From: Podospora pseudoanserina
Lineage: Eukaryota > Ascomycota > Sordariomycetes > Sordariales > Podosporaceae
Direction of reading: 5' to 3'
Assembly: GCF_035222485.1 (NCBI RefSeq)
Contig: NC_085920.1
Coordinates: 4,340,001 to 4,404,000, forward strand
Length of the DNA: 64,000 nucleotides
Shown here: positions 24,437 to 35,890 of the stretch, one piece after another
How positions within the stretch are numbered: the stretch's first letter is position 1
Layout of the letters: the number at the start of each line of letters is the position of its first letter
The notes under the pieces: model-generated
Told to the model about the DNA's origin: nothing
The model's input: the letters and a program-made list of their open reading frames with translations, nothing else
The model's database searches: none
Position numbers and translations under genes: made by a program

Positions 24437-24873
24437 TTATTGCTTCGCCTTCTCCCTCTGCTCCATTTTCAGCCTTAACAAGCTCGCCTTCGGACAGCTA
24501 ACCGTGGTTGCCTCGTCGCCGTTCTTTTTGTAGAATGCCTGGCAACATTCGTAGAGGGCATCGACATATCTTGTACACTTGGCTTCGTCAAATCCATTCC
24601 GCGTCAAACAATCTGTGATGCCTGTGAGCTACAATGGTTTACTGGGCCGTGAGCCTCAACTACACGTTACATAGCCTGCTCACTTTGTATGGCGCACTGG
24701 TTTTTAGTCAGCATATGTCCTCTTCTTTCAACCACTCCCATGTGATGGGAGAGTCAGACGTACCGCGCGTGGGTGGCATGGAGGATCAGTTTGGAGATCT
24801 CTTACAAGCGCCTGCAGTTTGGAACGTCAACATCCGCCTGTCTAGAATTTCGAGAGTAAGGCAGCCCGACCAT
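24437..24873 (-). CDS. cmc4: CMC4-type twin-Cys mitochondrial intermembrane-space protein
   Basis: Clear exons are 24811-24764, a 13-nt micro-exon 24696-24684, and 24612-24437. They join to DPPCHPRACAIQNCLTRNGF, DEAKC, VDALYECCQAFYKKNGDE, TVSCPKASLLRLKMEQR. The Cys spacing (PC..ACAIQxC, then C and ECC) matches yeast Cmc4 and human CMC4/p8. The protein is expected to be about 79 aa, imported and oxidised in the intermembrane space by the Mia40 pathway. The first exon is uncertain: the conserved frame has no ATG, and the nearest in-frame solution is the ATG at 24873-24871 spliced to 24811 through a weak GTCGGG donor. An antisense frame on the plus strand over this locus is a shadow. Confidence 0.78.
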
Positions 24874-25777
24874 CTTAAGAGATATGGCGCCGTGTTCGCG
24901 GGGTTATAAGGGTTTGGTATTCAAAGAACGCTTCAGGTGTTCGGTGTAGGGTTGCCAGTTTGGCGAACAGCATCAGCGTGGTTCCTAATCCTTAAGAAGA
25001 GTGGAAACAATGATGTCAGGATCCCTGTCATAAATCAAAGAGCCGCTAGCTGTCCGCTGTGAGACAGCGGACCATGGCACTTTGGGAACCGTATGTAGAG
25101 CCCCCAACTCGCCGATCCCTTCTGGATTATTGTACTGCTGGAGTTTTTCTGCTTGAATAAAAAGCCCCTACTAGGTAGGGTTGATGTTATGTCTTGCTTG
25201 GGCTTTTCTTCCCGCCCGTCAGTTAACCCCAAAACCTTAATTCAACTTGAGCCCCACCAAGCCTCTGCCTAACTGCAACAACCGCCCCGCGCAAACGAAC
25301 CGCCACATCCCACCTTTTGTCGCCAGCATCAGTTCACAGTGCAGCTTTCCGATTACTTCCTTTCCTCCACAGTACTCATCTCCCCCTTCGTCCAAACCAT
25401 CGATCACTGAAAGGTTCACATCCCCTACGTGAATCCCAAATCGGCCGCGACACTCCGCTCAGGTACGTCCCGCTCAGGTACGTCGTAAGCGCTTCCTCTG
25501 CCCCTCCATCCCGTAGGCGACTTCGCGCCCAGGGCAGCTCCGTTCCTCTCCAGGCACAGGCACAGGCACCCCTAGGCACGCGCGCTTCCCATCTCCCGAA
25601 GTCGCCCATTATCTGCAACTCGCCCCTCCGAGCAGCCTACTTCTCTTCCACTCACTTCCGCACAATCCGAGTTACCACAGCCCAACAAAGACATTTTTCG
25701 AATCAAGAAGGGCTAATTTCCCACGCTCACAGCTCACCTTCTCACAGACGACAACCAACCCCTCTCAAGAATTCGCA
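24874..25777. other. Intergenic region with SUMO promoter and CT-rich 5' leader
   Basis: Divergent between CMC4 (-) and SUMO (+). The part after about 25240 is pyrimidine-rich and looks like transcribed leader. It contains the 15-bp tandem repeat listed below, with GTACGT and GTAAGC donor-like motifs. Possible acceptor CTCACAG at about 25741-25747 would define a 5' UTR intron. Confidence 0.5.
25455..25484 (+). repeat. Perfect 15-bp tandem duplication carrying a splice-donor motif
   Basis: The unit CCGCTCAGGTACGTC occurs twice back to back (25455-25469 and 25470-25484). Each copy has CAG|GTACGT, a good 5' splice site, and a GTAAGC follows directly at 25485. It lies in the presumed 5' leader of the SUMO gene. 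Confidence 0.8.
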
Positions 25778-26192
25778 ATGGCCGACGCTGCGGAGAACGG
25801 TTCCCCTGGCCAGGGCCCCGATGTCCCCCAGGGTGGCAGCGAACACCTTAACATCAAGGTGACTGACAACAACAACGAGGTCTTCTTCAAGATCAAACGA
25901 AGCACCAAACTGGAGAAGCTGATGACTGCCTTCTGCGAACGCCAGGGTAAGACCATCCAGTCGGTCAGGTTTCTCTTCGAAGGCCAGCGTGTCCAACCTT
26001 CCGACACCCCAGATACGGTATGTTTGTTTGCCCCTGGACGCTTCAGGCTTTTCATGCTCTTCGTCCATTGCAGTTATACTTGGGGCAGGGCAGTTCACTA
26101 ATCGATTTGGTCTACGTTGGTTTTAGCTCGAAATGCAGGATGGGGACACTCTCGAGGTTCACCAGGAACAAGTCGGTGGTGGTGGTCTCTAG
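25778..26192 (+). CDS. smt3: SUMO (Smt3) ubiquitin-like modifier
   Basis: Exons 25778-26017 and 26127-26192 give 101 aa. After an unstructured N-terminus comes the SUMO fold: HLNIKVTDNNNEVFFKIKRS, TKLEKLMTAFCERQGK, SVRFLFEGQRVQPSDTPDTL, EMQDGDTLEVHQEQVGG. The precursor ends GGGGL, so a SUMO protease must remove the tail after a GG. Function: covalent modification of nuclear and other proteins through E1/E2/E3 enzymes. The intron (109 nt) falls after a complete codon and is conserved in place before the LEMQDGD strand. Confidence 0.97.
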
Positions 26193-26918
26193 ACATCCAA
26201 GAAAGCCTTTCTTCCCCGATCCTTTTGGGATTATGGGGCACTGCAAACTGGGAAAATCGTCTGGACATGTCTTGACCTCATATAAGTGGACGGTAGATTT
26301 CCATGATGAGTCAGCGGAGCGAAGGAGAGCATTGGCATTCATGGCTTAACAGTGGTCACAGTCGTTGGTGCACAGGCACAGTACCAATGAGGTGGGAACA
26401 AGTCAACATCGGATGGGATGGATGGTGTTATCTTGGGCGGCCTGGTCTTGATGAAGGCAGAGATGATTGTCATCTCTGGCTATTGCGATGTTCTTTTTGC
26501 CAGTGGAAGGATTCTGATTCTGGCGCATTTCGGGGCGTAGTACTATGACACAATTTACGGAAAGTCAACTTTGCAATAATTCTGATCTTTTTGCTGCTGA
26601 TTTTGTGACTGCGAAGTTCTGCTTGTGCAGTACAACAATCGCCTTGCTCCTCCTGAATGTTAAAGGTGAGAAAGAATTCATGTTAGCGATTTTGCAAAGT
26701 CATTAACGCCAGATCTAGGTACAGACTTTGATTTATTATGCCTTCCTCCGTTAAAACCCCAAGCCCCATTCCAAGACAAAAATAGACAGATAGATGCTTG
26801 ACCCGCTCACTGTATTCAAGTACGCCATGCAACACAACAGCAAAAACACGATTCATCGGCCATGATCATCATGTAACCATAAAAGGGCACCTCTCACACC
26901 CATGGATGCAATCAATCC
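26193..26918. other. Convergent intergenic region
   Basis: 3' flanks of SUMO (+) and the LIM protein gene (-). No gene recognised. Confidence 0.45.
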
Positions 26919-29631
26919 TCAAGCCTTGAGCTCAGCCTCCATGCACCTGGTACACAGAACAACCGTCTCGCCCGGCGCTCCACGCCCCTCCTGGGGGAAA
27001 ATCTGGCCGTCGTCAAACCCGCCGTGGCAGGAAGCGCAGCGGAAGCACTCGTCATGCCACTCGCCGCCCAGCGCCCGAATGTATTGTCCGATGACAGCCT
27101 TCCTACAGGCGCGGCACTTGGGCGCCCTCCGCTCTGTGCGCTTCGTCTGGCAAGAGACACACCACGCATAGCCGTCCTTTTCGATATGCGTCATGCCCTT
27201 TTCAAACGGATCACCGCACTCGGCGCAGAAAAAGTGACCAAAATGCCAGTGTGAGCCAAGCGCCACAACATGTTCACCCATGATGGGCGTTTTGCAGTGC
27301 TTGCACCTTGGTGCAAACAATTCGTGCCAGTCGAGGTGGCAGAAGAAGCGCAAGCGTTCGTCGCCGTCCTCTGCTTCCGTCTCGCCCGGCTTTTCGGGGA
27401 GTATCTCGCCAGCAGCGCGGCGAGAGATGCGCTCGAGGCGCTGGGCACGATAGTGATCTGGCTCGGGAGAAATCTCCAGTGCCTCGAGGGAGGTCCCGCA
27501 GGAAAAGCAGGTGAAGCACTGCGGGTGGAATCGCTCTGAGTTACCTGCCAGTGAGACGAAGCGGCCCTCGATGAAGTGGCCGCACTCGTGGCAGCGAGCC
27601 GTCGCCCTGCTGCCCACGGGCCTAGGGTCAGGAGTCCAGTGTCCTCTAGGACGGGCTGCAGCCTGCCTGACACGAGGCGCTCCTGGTTGAGGAGTGGGGA
27701 GTGGCCGCCGCGAGCCGCCACTATTATTCGTACTCGCGCTGTCGTCCGGGGTCACGATCACGGGGATACTCGGACCGTCATCGGCATCGTCAGGCGCGAT
27801 TACGATGGACGGAACTGGCGGGGCAGCGGGCGAGGAGGTGTCCGACACCGAAATCGAGGGAACAGCAGGCCCATCTACTTGAATAGTGGGCGGCGCTGGT
27901 TGTGGGCGGCGGAACGGCGAGCGGCGCGTAGGCGGCGATGGGGTCGGAGAATCATCCGAAACAGAAATAGAAGGGATCGGCGGCGCTTGCTGCTGGGCTT
28001 CTTTGGACTGCTTGGAGAGGATCCGGCCGGGGACGAGGCACACGGGATGCTGGGCTTCGATGCCTCGTCCGGACCTCGTCGAGTCTGACTTATCGTCAGT
28101 AGCCTCCTCATGGGGCTTCCAATTCTTATCAAAGCTTACGATTGGTCGCCCCGGAACGTCACTGACGGCAGATGGCGTGGGTAGCGCTGGACTACGGTCT
28201 TTGAGCTTCATAGTGGTGGCCTGCCGAATCTCGTCGCTCCGAACCTCGATACCGTGCTTTCGAGGCACGTCCTCACGCACCACAGGAGCTTGTGGGCGCG
28301 AGTTTGTGGTATAAGCAGGATTCCTCGATTGGGTTGGAGGGTTGCGATGAATCTCAAATCTATTGATGCGCTTTTGGGGGGACGGTGGAGACGTGACCGC
28401 AACCGATTGTGCCTCGGGAGCAAACTGCACACGGTTTAACGGGTTCCTTGGTTTTGACTGCAGGGCCTGAGCTTTCCCATCTTGTGGGAACGGATCTTCA
28501 GCACGCTCAGCTTCCTGGCTGTCGGGTTCTTCCCAGATCTGATCACCAGAAAAAGGCTTTTGGACTTCGCCACTGATGTTTCTCTTGAGGCTGCTTCGAC
28601 GGCGCCCCGCTGGCCGAGGCCCTGCGGGAGCCGCGACTCCGTTGTATGTCTTTGCATTCCGAGCCTCAGCTGAACCCCCCCGCAACGAATCGAGACTTCC
28701 TCGCCCACTGTCGACCGGATGAGCCGAGGTGAAAGACGAACGACTTCTGATAGACGCAGGCCCATCTTCACCTTCGCTCGAGCTGCCGGAAACTGACGTA
28801 GAAGTAGAATTTCTCGCCAGTCCAGTTGGAGCAACATCATTGCCATACATGCCCACGCTCGCCGTACGTGCGTGCGCATAGCTGTCCTTGCGAAGGTGGG
28901 ATTTGTATCGATAAGGGGTGCCTGGCTGAGGCACTTTGCCAGGATTCTGGTGCTGCCATACCAGCTCGGCAGCCTCGTCGAGAGCAGCGTTGTAAAGCCG
29001 CTTTTCATCCTCATCCTCGGCAACCGGCGCACCATCTTCCTTTACTTCCTCATTTTTGACTGTCATATCCTCCATAGCCTGCCGCAGCGAAAACGCCTCC
29101 TCCTTTTCCATCCATCTCTGACCCCGTTCGATATAGGTTGCACTTGGTACGACGTCTGACGGCTTCAACGGCTGGACCGGGCGGTTCGGGTAATAGTCTC
29201 TCCCCCGGGTTCCCGCTGAAAATCTTGATGATATACTGGCGGACATGGACGGAAGACTTGCGGAGGGCCCTATCCCGCTGACTTCTAAGGGGGACCCTTG
29301 CTGCTGGCTGTCGTTGTGATGATGGTGGCGAAGTGATGATGTTTCGGAAGCTGGCATGGCTCCCATGGACGGGCCACTAGGGGGTAGCCCGGCTACATCT
29401 CGTTGCTTTGTGGGGGAGGTGGGAAGAGGACGAGCACCGCCGGGCCGGTTGATGCGGTTGTTGCGCAGGTCTGCCAGGTACGCGGCTACATATTTCATCA
29501 GCATCAGTTGCGGCGGCAGTCGCCAGATTGCATGCGCACATACCGAATTGCTCGTTCGACATGTACGAAGGTGACGGCGGCGTCACTTTCCGGGGAGAGC
29601 CCCGTTCCCTGGGCTTATTGTGTGCAAACAT
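26919..29631 (-). CDS. LIM-domain protein, paxillin-like (Pxl1 type)
   Basis: Exons 29631-29544 and 29485-26919 give 884 aa. The first 640 residues or so are disordered, rich in Ser, Pro and Arg, with repeated acidic-Pro motifs (IPSISVSDDSPTPSPPTRR, VPSISVSDTSSPAAPP). Three LIM zinc modules follow at the C-terminus: CHECGHFIEG...HPQCFTCFSC (with a loop of some 30 extra residues), CKHCKTPIMGEH...HFGHFFCAEC, and CRACRKAVIGQY...HDECFRCASC ending CTRCMEAELKA. This arrangement matches yeast Pxl1/paxillin-like proteins that act in polarised growth and Rho signalling at growth sites or septa. The N-terminal motif MSNEQFAAYLADLR is shared with fungal homologues. Role here is inferred from the family. 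Confidence 0.87.
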
Positions 29632-31092
29632 CAGTCCTCCTCCTGGGGCTGTAGGGGTTCGTTTCGGGGTGTTGTCGTCGAGGTAAGGATAAAACTATTG
29701 TGATCGTAGTAGCTGTAGCTGTGGTGCTGTGTCCAGTGTAGTGTAGATGGTCTCGGAAAGCAGGTGGAGAGGGCAGGCATCAAGACGTCAGGTGAATTTA
29801 TGCTCGGGACTATAATAGCTGGTTGTTTATCATATACAGCGGTGGTGTTTCAACGAGGTTGCTAGGCAGGGCGGCGGGTGCGCCGGTGAGCCAGGGATGT
29901 CGACGGATTGGAGGTGAGTAAAGAACGGGGGAGGGCGGAAAAGGGCGAGAAAAGGGCTGGTCGAAGCACCTAGAGTTGCAGACTGGAGCTGTGAACAACA
30001 GAGATGCACCGAGATTTCGGCCCTGCCATTGGACCACGCAATGTGACAAACAACGGGGGTTCCCCAGGCGACCATCCACTTTCGGCAAGCGCTAGAACCT
30101 GGAAGATGCCGCGACCAAGAGTGCGTGCAGCCAGTACGTACCTGGTTCAAGGTTGGCGATTGGCGGCTGAAAGTTTAGAAACAAAAACCACGCGAAACAG
30201 GGATTGCCTAGAAGCCTTTGCCTGCTGTCAAGAAAATATGATGCGAATGGCTTCAGGGCGCCAGACAGAAGTGGCCGACTTGGCCTGCAGTGGACACATC
30301 TGTCATTGCCCAACAGCAGTCCACGGTTGCAGAGATGTAAGAGAGCACATGCTGGTGCTACTGCATGTTGGCAAGCAAGCACCGACAACCGGGCTCTCCC
30401 GCCTCCCCGCACCACTTATTCCCGACTGAGGTGGTGTTGGAATCTGGATTCTTCAGTAGCTTTGTTTCTTGGAGCCCAGCTTCTGCCCAATCCGCACTGA
30501 TGACACTCTCTACCTTGAATACCTCATCGGAACCGCCAGTCTAGTGTACATACATGAAGCTTCTCTTCTGACGTTAGCTCTACCAGGCTTGGCATCTCTT
30601 GCCGTGGCAAAGTCCAGACTGACCGCCCTGGTGGATGTGGGTGTCATTGAAGAGATCCGCTTTGCCGAGGCGGGTTGGGACCGTCCAGGATCAAATCCAT
30701 CGACCTTTGTCAGGTGGAGAGCAGGTAACAGGGTGCCCGTCCTCGGCCGAGTCCCAGGCATTCTCCCATATATTATTGACTAAGACGTATCGAGTCGGTA
30801 TGGTGATATCTTTTTTTTTCCGCAGTTTGTCATCCTTATTCCCATCCTAGGCCGGTGACAGGCCTTGCGGATATCTTACCCGGTCTGTTGTTGATCGGGC
30901 ATGAGGGGTCTCTCCTAGTTTCGTCTTCTTATTGATTTAGTTTTGTTGCTGGTACTGTCTTTGAACTATCCACAACTTCTAGCGATCATCACAACTTCTA
31001 GCGATTATTAATTGCCATGAACTGGATGCGTTTCCAATAATCTCTTGGTTTTTTTCTCGCTCGCCTTTTAAACCCTTTCCCAAGCCTTCGCA
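29632..31092. other. Divergent intergenic region, about 1.5 kb
   Basis: Lies between the LIM gene (-) and the MFS transporter gene (+). It holds several unrelated short frames, none with domain or intron support. A stretch at about 30690 resembles a tRNA T-arm only superficially and lacks the other tRNA arms. Confidence 0.45.
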
Positions 31093-32938
31093 ATGATCCC
31101 AAGTTCGCCTGTCCCAGGCAGGTTGCCGGGCACGTCAGCCCCTGAGACTGGGCTGGTCGATGTTGAGGGAACCACGAGATCTGGAAAGGAAGAGATAACA
31201 GGGGAAAGTGACTCTTCCGAAGTGAAAGAATTCAAGGAAGGTGGATATGGCTGGTTAGTTTGCTAGCACTCTACTATCAGTCTCCCTGCCAATCTGACTT
31301 CGTATTCTCTAGGATGGTTGTCTTCTCAGTCGCCTTGGTCAACGCTCATACATGGGGCCTAAACTCATCATACGCCGTGTTTCTTGCCTATTACTTGCGC
31401 TCTCGAGATATCGCTGGCTCTTCACCGCTTGCCTTTGCTTTTGTTGGCGGTCTCTCAATCTCGATCTGTGAGTCCATCCACACAGCAGCTCGCTTACCAA
31501 GGTTGCTTTTGACTGACACCTGTCACTCTTTTCAGCGCTGCTCGTCTCTCCACTGGTGACATGGTGTATAGGGAGGTTTGGAACCATATCTACGTTTCGG
31601 ATAGGGGTTGTGTTCGAAGCGTGAGTCGGATCACTCTGATATCCAGCAATGCCACCATGCTAACTCTCATTAAGCATCTCATTTGTGGGAGCCTCCTTCT
31701 CGACTCACATATATCACCTAATCCTAAGCCAAGGAGTGTGTTTTGGAGTTGGTTTGGGGTTTTGTTTTACAGCAACAGTCGGTGTAGTGCCCCAGTGGTT
31801 TGTTAAGCGACGTTCCTTTGCCAACGCTGTGGCGACATCTGGCTCTGGATTTGGTGGCCTCACATACTCCTTGGCAACCAATGCCATGATAACCAACCTG
31901 GGGCTGCCATGGGCTTTCAGAATCCTCGCCATTGTGGCGTTTGTGGTCAACGGTGGGTGCAGCTTGATCCTCCGTGATCGCAACAAGGCGGTCGGGGCGA
32001 AGCATGTGCCCTTCCATCTGGATCTCTTCAAACTACCTGAATATTGGCTATTCTTGGGTTGGGGCTTCTTTTCTCTCATGAGTTATGTCATTGTTGTATT
32101 TTCCATCACGGACTATGCTCAACAAGTTGGCTTCAGTGCCAGCCAGGGTTCCCTGGCTGCCGCTATCTTCAACTGTAAGTGGGCCACTTCTCTTCTCTTG
32201 CTCAAACAACTGTGCATACATACAAGATGCTGATTCATTTGGGGCTGGCAGTATCGCAAGGCATTGGAAGACCTCTCATTGGACTCGCCAGTGACCATGT
32301 TGGGAGACTCAACGTCGCTGGCCTTGGGACGCTCACCGCCGGCGTGGTTGCTTTCTTCTTGTGGGTCTTCGCCGGGAAGTCGTACCCAGGGTTGATCATA
32401 TACGCCCTGTTCGGGGCGTTTGCCGGCATCATCTGGCCTTGTGTGGCTCCCGTTGGAGCTGAGGTGGTCGGTCTCTCACTACTACCTGCTGCTCTTTCAA
32501 TTTATTGGCTTGTTCTTGTTCTTCCAGCCACCTTGTAAGCTTCCATCCACTTGGCCATGCATTTCTGCCCCACAGTTATTGACGCAAATCGCTGAACAGC
32601 GCCGAAGTGATTGGTCTGATGCTGAGAACATCTGGCGTTGATGGATACCTGAATGTCCAGATTTTCACGGGGGTCATGTATATTGCCTCTTTCGTGTCCA
32701 GTACGTTCCCTTTTGCTTCAAACCTGTTTGCATTGTCACAATACATTCTAATCGCACGCGTTCTTTCATAGTCTGGCTTCTGAGGAGTTGGAAACTTCAA
32801 CAAATGCAGATTTTGGGAACAATGGATGATCCGCTGGCGATCGAGGCGCCCAATGCTGTCCAGTCGGGGGCAAAAGCATCTGAAAACGGGCGTCCACGTT
32901 CGTACATCATGAATATGTTTGTTTTCAGGCATGTATAG
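31093..32938 (+). CDS. MFS transporter, monocarboxylate permease-like
   Basis: Seven exons: 31093-31253, 31313-31467, 31536-31620, 31675-32174, 32252-32534, 32600-32700 and 32772-32938, giving 483 aa with about twelve membrane helices. Landmarks of the fungal MCT-like group: EGGYGWMVVFSVALVNAHTW near the first helix, NSSYAVFLAYYL, PLVTWCIGRFGTISTFRIG, GLGFCFTATVGVVPQWFVKR, RRSFANAVATSGSGFGGL, then in the second half GIGRPLIGLASDHVGRLNVA and GLIIYALFGAFAGIIWPCVA. The protein is expected in the plasma membrane. Relatives move monocarboxylates, riboflavin or unknown metabolites; the substrate here is not known. Introns lie close together in the 5' half. Confidence 0.9.
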
Positions 32939-33230
32939 CAAGCAACGAGTACAAAATAGCTTCAGAATAATAGTTGGGAGGTCTGCGAATACAACCAACG
33001 GGCCCTGCGATGCTACTTATAGGCCTTCCGAGGTGATCCGTCGATGTTAAAAGTTGTCAATGTCTTCTGACAAACCTATTGGATGCCTTGGAATGTGTCG
33101 ATCTAACTTGAAATCTCTATCATCTTGTCCACAATGTGTACCCCCAGCTACAAAACTATTACACCACCCAACAAATGAGAAGCTGTCCCACACAGCTGGC
33201 TTTTCTTCCCTTCATCTTCATCTTCACCTT

Positions 33231-35586
33231 CTAAGCACTTGATAGCTCTATCGCCTTCGCCTTAGCCGCCTCGAAATCGTCAAACGCGTAAAGCGGGAGG
33301 CCACTTTCCTCGATGAGTTTCTGTCCCTCCTTCTCGTTGGTCCCTCGAATCCGTACCACGACGGGCACGCGTGGCGAGAGCTCCTTGAAAGCCATTATGA
33401 TGCCGTTGGCGATCATGTCCCCCAAAGTCAGCCCGCCAAAAATATTCACAAATATCACCCGGACCCTTGGATCTTTCAAGATAACCTCGAAGCCGTGCTT
33501 GACCGTCTCGCTAGTTGCTTTCCCGCCAGTATCGAGAAAATTAGTTGCGTGGCCCCCCAGGGCATCGACCGTGTTCATGGCGAGCCCTGCGCCATTGACC
33601 AAGGTTCCGATGGTCCCGTTGCCCTCCAATTTGATGTATATAATGCCACTCTTTTCCGCCTCGAGCTCAGAGGCATCCTCCACGGCTGTGTTTCTCAATT
33701 TCTGCAACTCGGTCTGCCGTCCGCAGCTTCGATAGGCTGCGTCGTCAAAGCCGAAGCGAGCACCAACCACCTTGATCTCACCAAGACGTTCCACAATCTC
33801 TGTCTCCATCAGATATGCCTCCTTTTCGTAAAATATGTCTGATAGTCTGTGGACAAGACGGCGGAGAGATTCATGGGCACTTTCCTTGAGACTGATGTGC
33901 AGGTGACTGGCAACACGCTCAATGGCAAGCTCGTCTGGACCGTGGCGATAGTCGAAGGGGTAACGTTTTACCATCTTCTCGATTTGATCGTCATCCACGG
34001 TAGGAGCCGCAAGAATACATGGTGATCTGGTCGAACGATCGACCCCGATGGCTAAGAAGCGCCTAGTGCCTAACCCCGAGTAATGGCCGCAGTTAAGGCC
34101 TGCTTCGCGCAGCAGATCCATACAGTCGTCCTCGGACAATGTCAAATGGCGCCGTTGCTGTGTGCACGGTTTTGCTAGAAACCGAGTCCTCGTTTGAGGT
34201 CTACGGACAGCCGTGTGGATCTGTCTACGCTGGTTTCCCAATTTGCCGCGACCAGCTAGGGAGTTCACCCCGTGTGTAGACCCTCCCAATCTTTCCTTGA
34301 AAGCTTCACCAAACTGACCTGGGTGTGTCACCATTGTCACACCAACAGACACCAGCGCTTCTATCTTCTCCTTCGCATCGGGTTCCCCAGCGATAGTGAA
34401 AGCTCCGGCGTGACCCATGATACGACCGCGTGGCTCGTGAATCCCAGCGATAAGTCCGACTATTGGCCTATGGTTGAGCTGTTAGCTGACACAACCTGTG
34501 TAACGGCCATAATAAACTTACTTCGGACTTTGTGTGCGAGAATGATAGTCTCGGATCCTATCCAGCGAGGTCATTGTCAGCACACGAACACGGAATAGAA
34601 ATGAAGGATTGGAAAAACAAGTCGGAATAATACCATTCGGCAGCATCCAGCTCACCCAAACCGCCGATTTCCCCGATTAGAGCAATAGCCTCCGTATCAC
34701 TGTCATTTTCTAAGACAGTCAAAGCCTCCCTCAGGTCTGTACCGGGAACAATGTCACCGCCCACGCCTATACAAAGGCTCTGCCCAAGACCAGCTCTCGT
34801 GGTTGACGCCACAGTTTCATAGCTCAGCGTACCTGATTTAGCAATGATTCCAATTTTCCCTGGCGAGAAGCAAGGCAAGGGCTGGAATCCTGGGACAATG
34901 TGACGTTAGTTCTCAGTACAGTAAGTGTGGATGTTGATATGGGCCATATGCACACCGATTCGACACTTTCCCACGGCGGAGATGATCCCTGGGGAGTTTG
35001 GACCGACCAGGCGAGACTTGGATTGAGTCTTTAAGATAGAATGAATCTTTGAATGTCAGAATATTGGTTTTGGGATTTTCAGCAGTGGCGGCTTGCTTAC
35101 TCGAAGCATGTCGTGCAGAGGAATATGCTCTGCTACTGCCACGATCAAAGGAACCTCGGCTTCAATGGCCTCCTCGATAGCACCTGGGGCCTGATGAGCT
35201 GCTACATAGATCGCTGTTGCATCTGGTTTGAGTTCTTTCATGGCCTATCGGCTAGGTTAGCAGGGACTTGGGTGAGAACACAGGCAGAGCACACAGACTG
35301 ACTGAACCGTGGGGAGCACCGGAAGCCCGAAATGTTCTCCGGTCCGGCCGGGCCTCACGCCTCCAACAATGTTGGTCCCCCAAGCGATCGAGTCTTTGGC
35401 ATTTGCTGTTGCCTGCTTGCCCGTGAAGCCTTGGAACATGACACGGGTGTGTGCTCCTATACGGAGATTGGGAAGAGTGTCGGCATAGCTCTGCAGTCTC
35501 ACTGTTGTTCCAAAGTTTCGGCGCAGGGCTTGCTGCCGCGGCACGACGAATCGGGGCCCATATCGGATAGGCTGAACAACACGCAT
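33231..35586 (-). CDS. Succinyl-CoA-ligase-like alpha-beta fusion protein with reduced ATP-grasp part
   Basis: Exons 35586-35299, 35244-35101, 35046-34956, 34889-34634, 34557-34522 and 34467-33231 give 683 aa. A basic N-terminus with RRNFGTT suggests a mitochondrial presequence. Residues about 40-335 are a complete SCS alpha-type subunit: [64 protein letters not shown], and MGHAGAF with the phospho-acceptor His (H291). After a basic linker, residues about 375-683 follow the SCS beta subunit, but the N-terminal ATP-grasp lobe is nearly absent. The metal-site motif, EINP in beta subunits, reads ETEI here. The CoA-ligase C-terminal domain ([64 protein letters not shown]) is well kept. Reaction unproven. 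Confidence 0.88.
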
Positions 35587-35890
35587 TTTTGGGGGGATAA
35601 AGGGTTTCTAAGTATTTCAGAGTGGTGATGGTGTATATGGGAGACAAACTCCCGGACAGGTAATACTGAATGTGAGCGCCAGCGCCTGTTGGCCGATCAT
35701 ATCCCACGATCAAGCCGAGGTATTTGGGTGTCGAAAAGAGGGACCGGTACCAGTCGAGCATCGACGAACAAGATGCGTAAGTCGACTTACAGCCCAGAGC
35801 AACCATGTGGACGTCCCCAGACCCCGCAAACTAGCCCCTGTCGAAAACGGCCGCATGGCATGGTGGGGTCATGCACATGTCATAACAAAA
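35587..35890. other. Short intergenic region
   Basis: Promoter side of the CoA-ligase fusion gene and 3' flank of COX19. Nothing recognised. Confidence 0.4.

Noticed and set aside
24634-24909. 91-codon frame on the plus strand
   Set aside because: Antisense to the CMC4 exons, whose Cys pattern is the better explanation.
30469-30783. 104-codon frame on the plus strand and a T-arm-like GGATCAAATCC
   Set aside because: No conserved motif; no acceptor stem, D-arm or anticodon arm can be folded around the T-arm-like piece.
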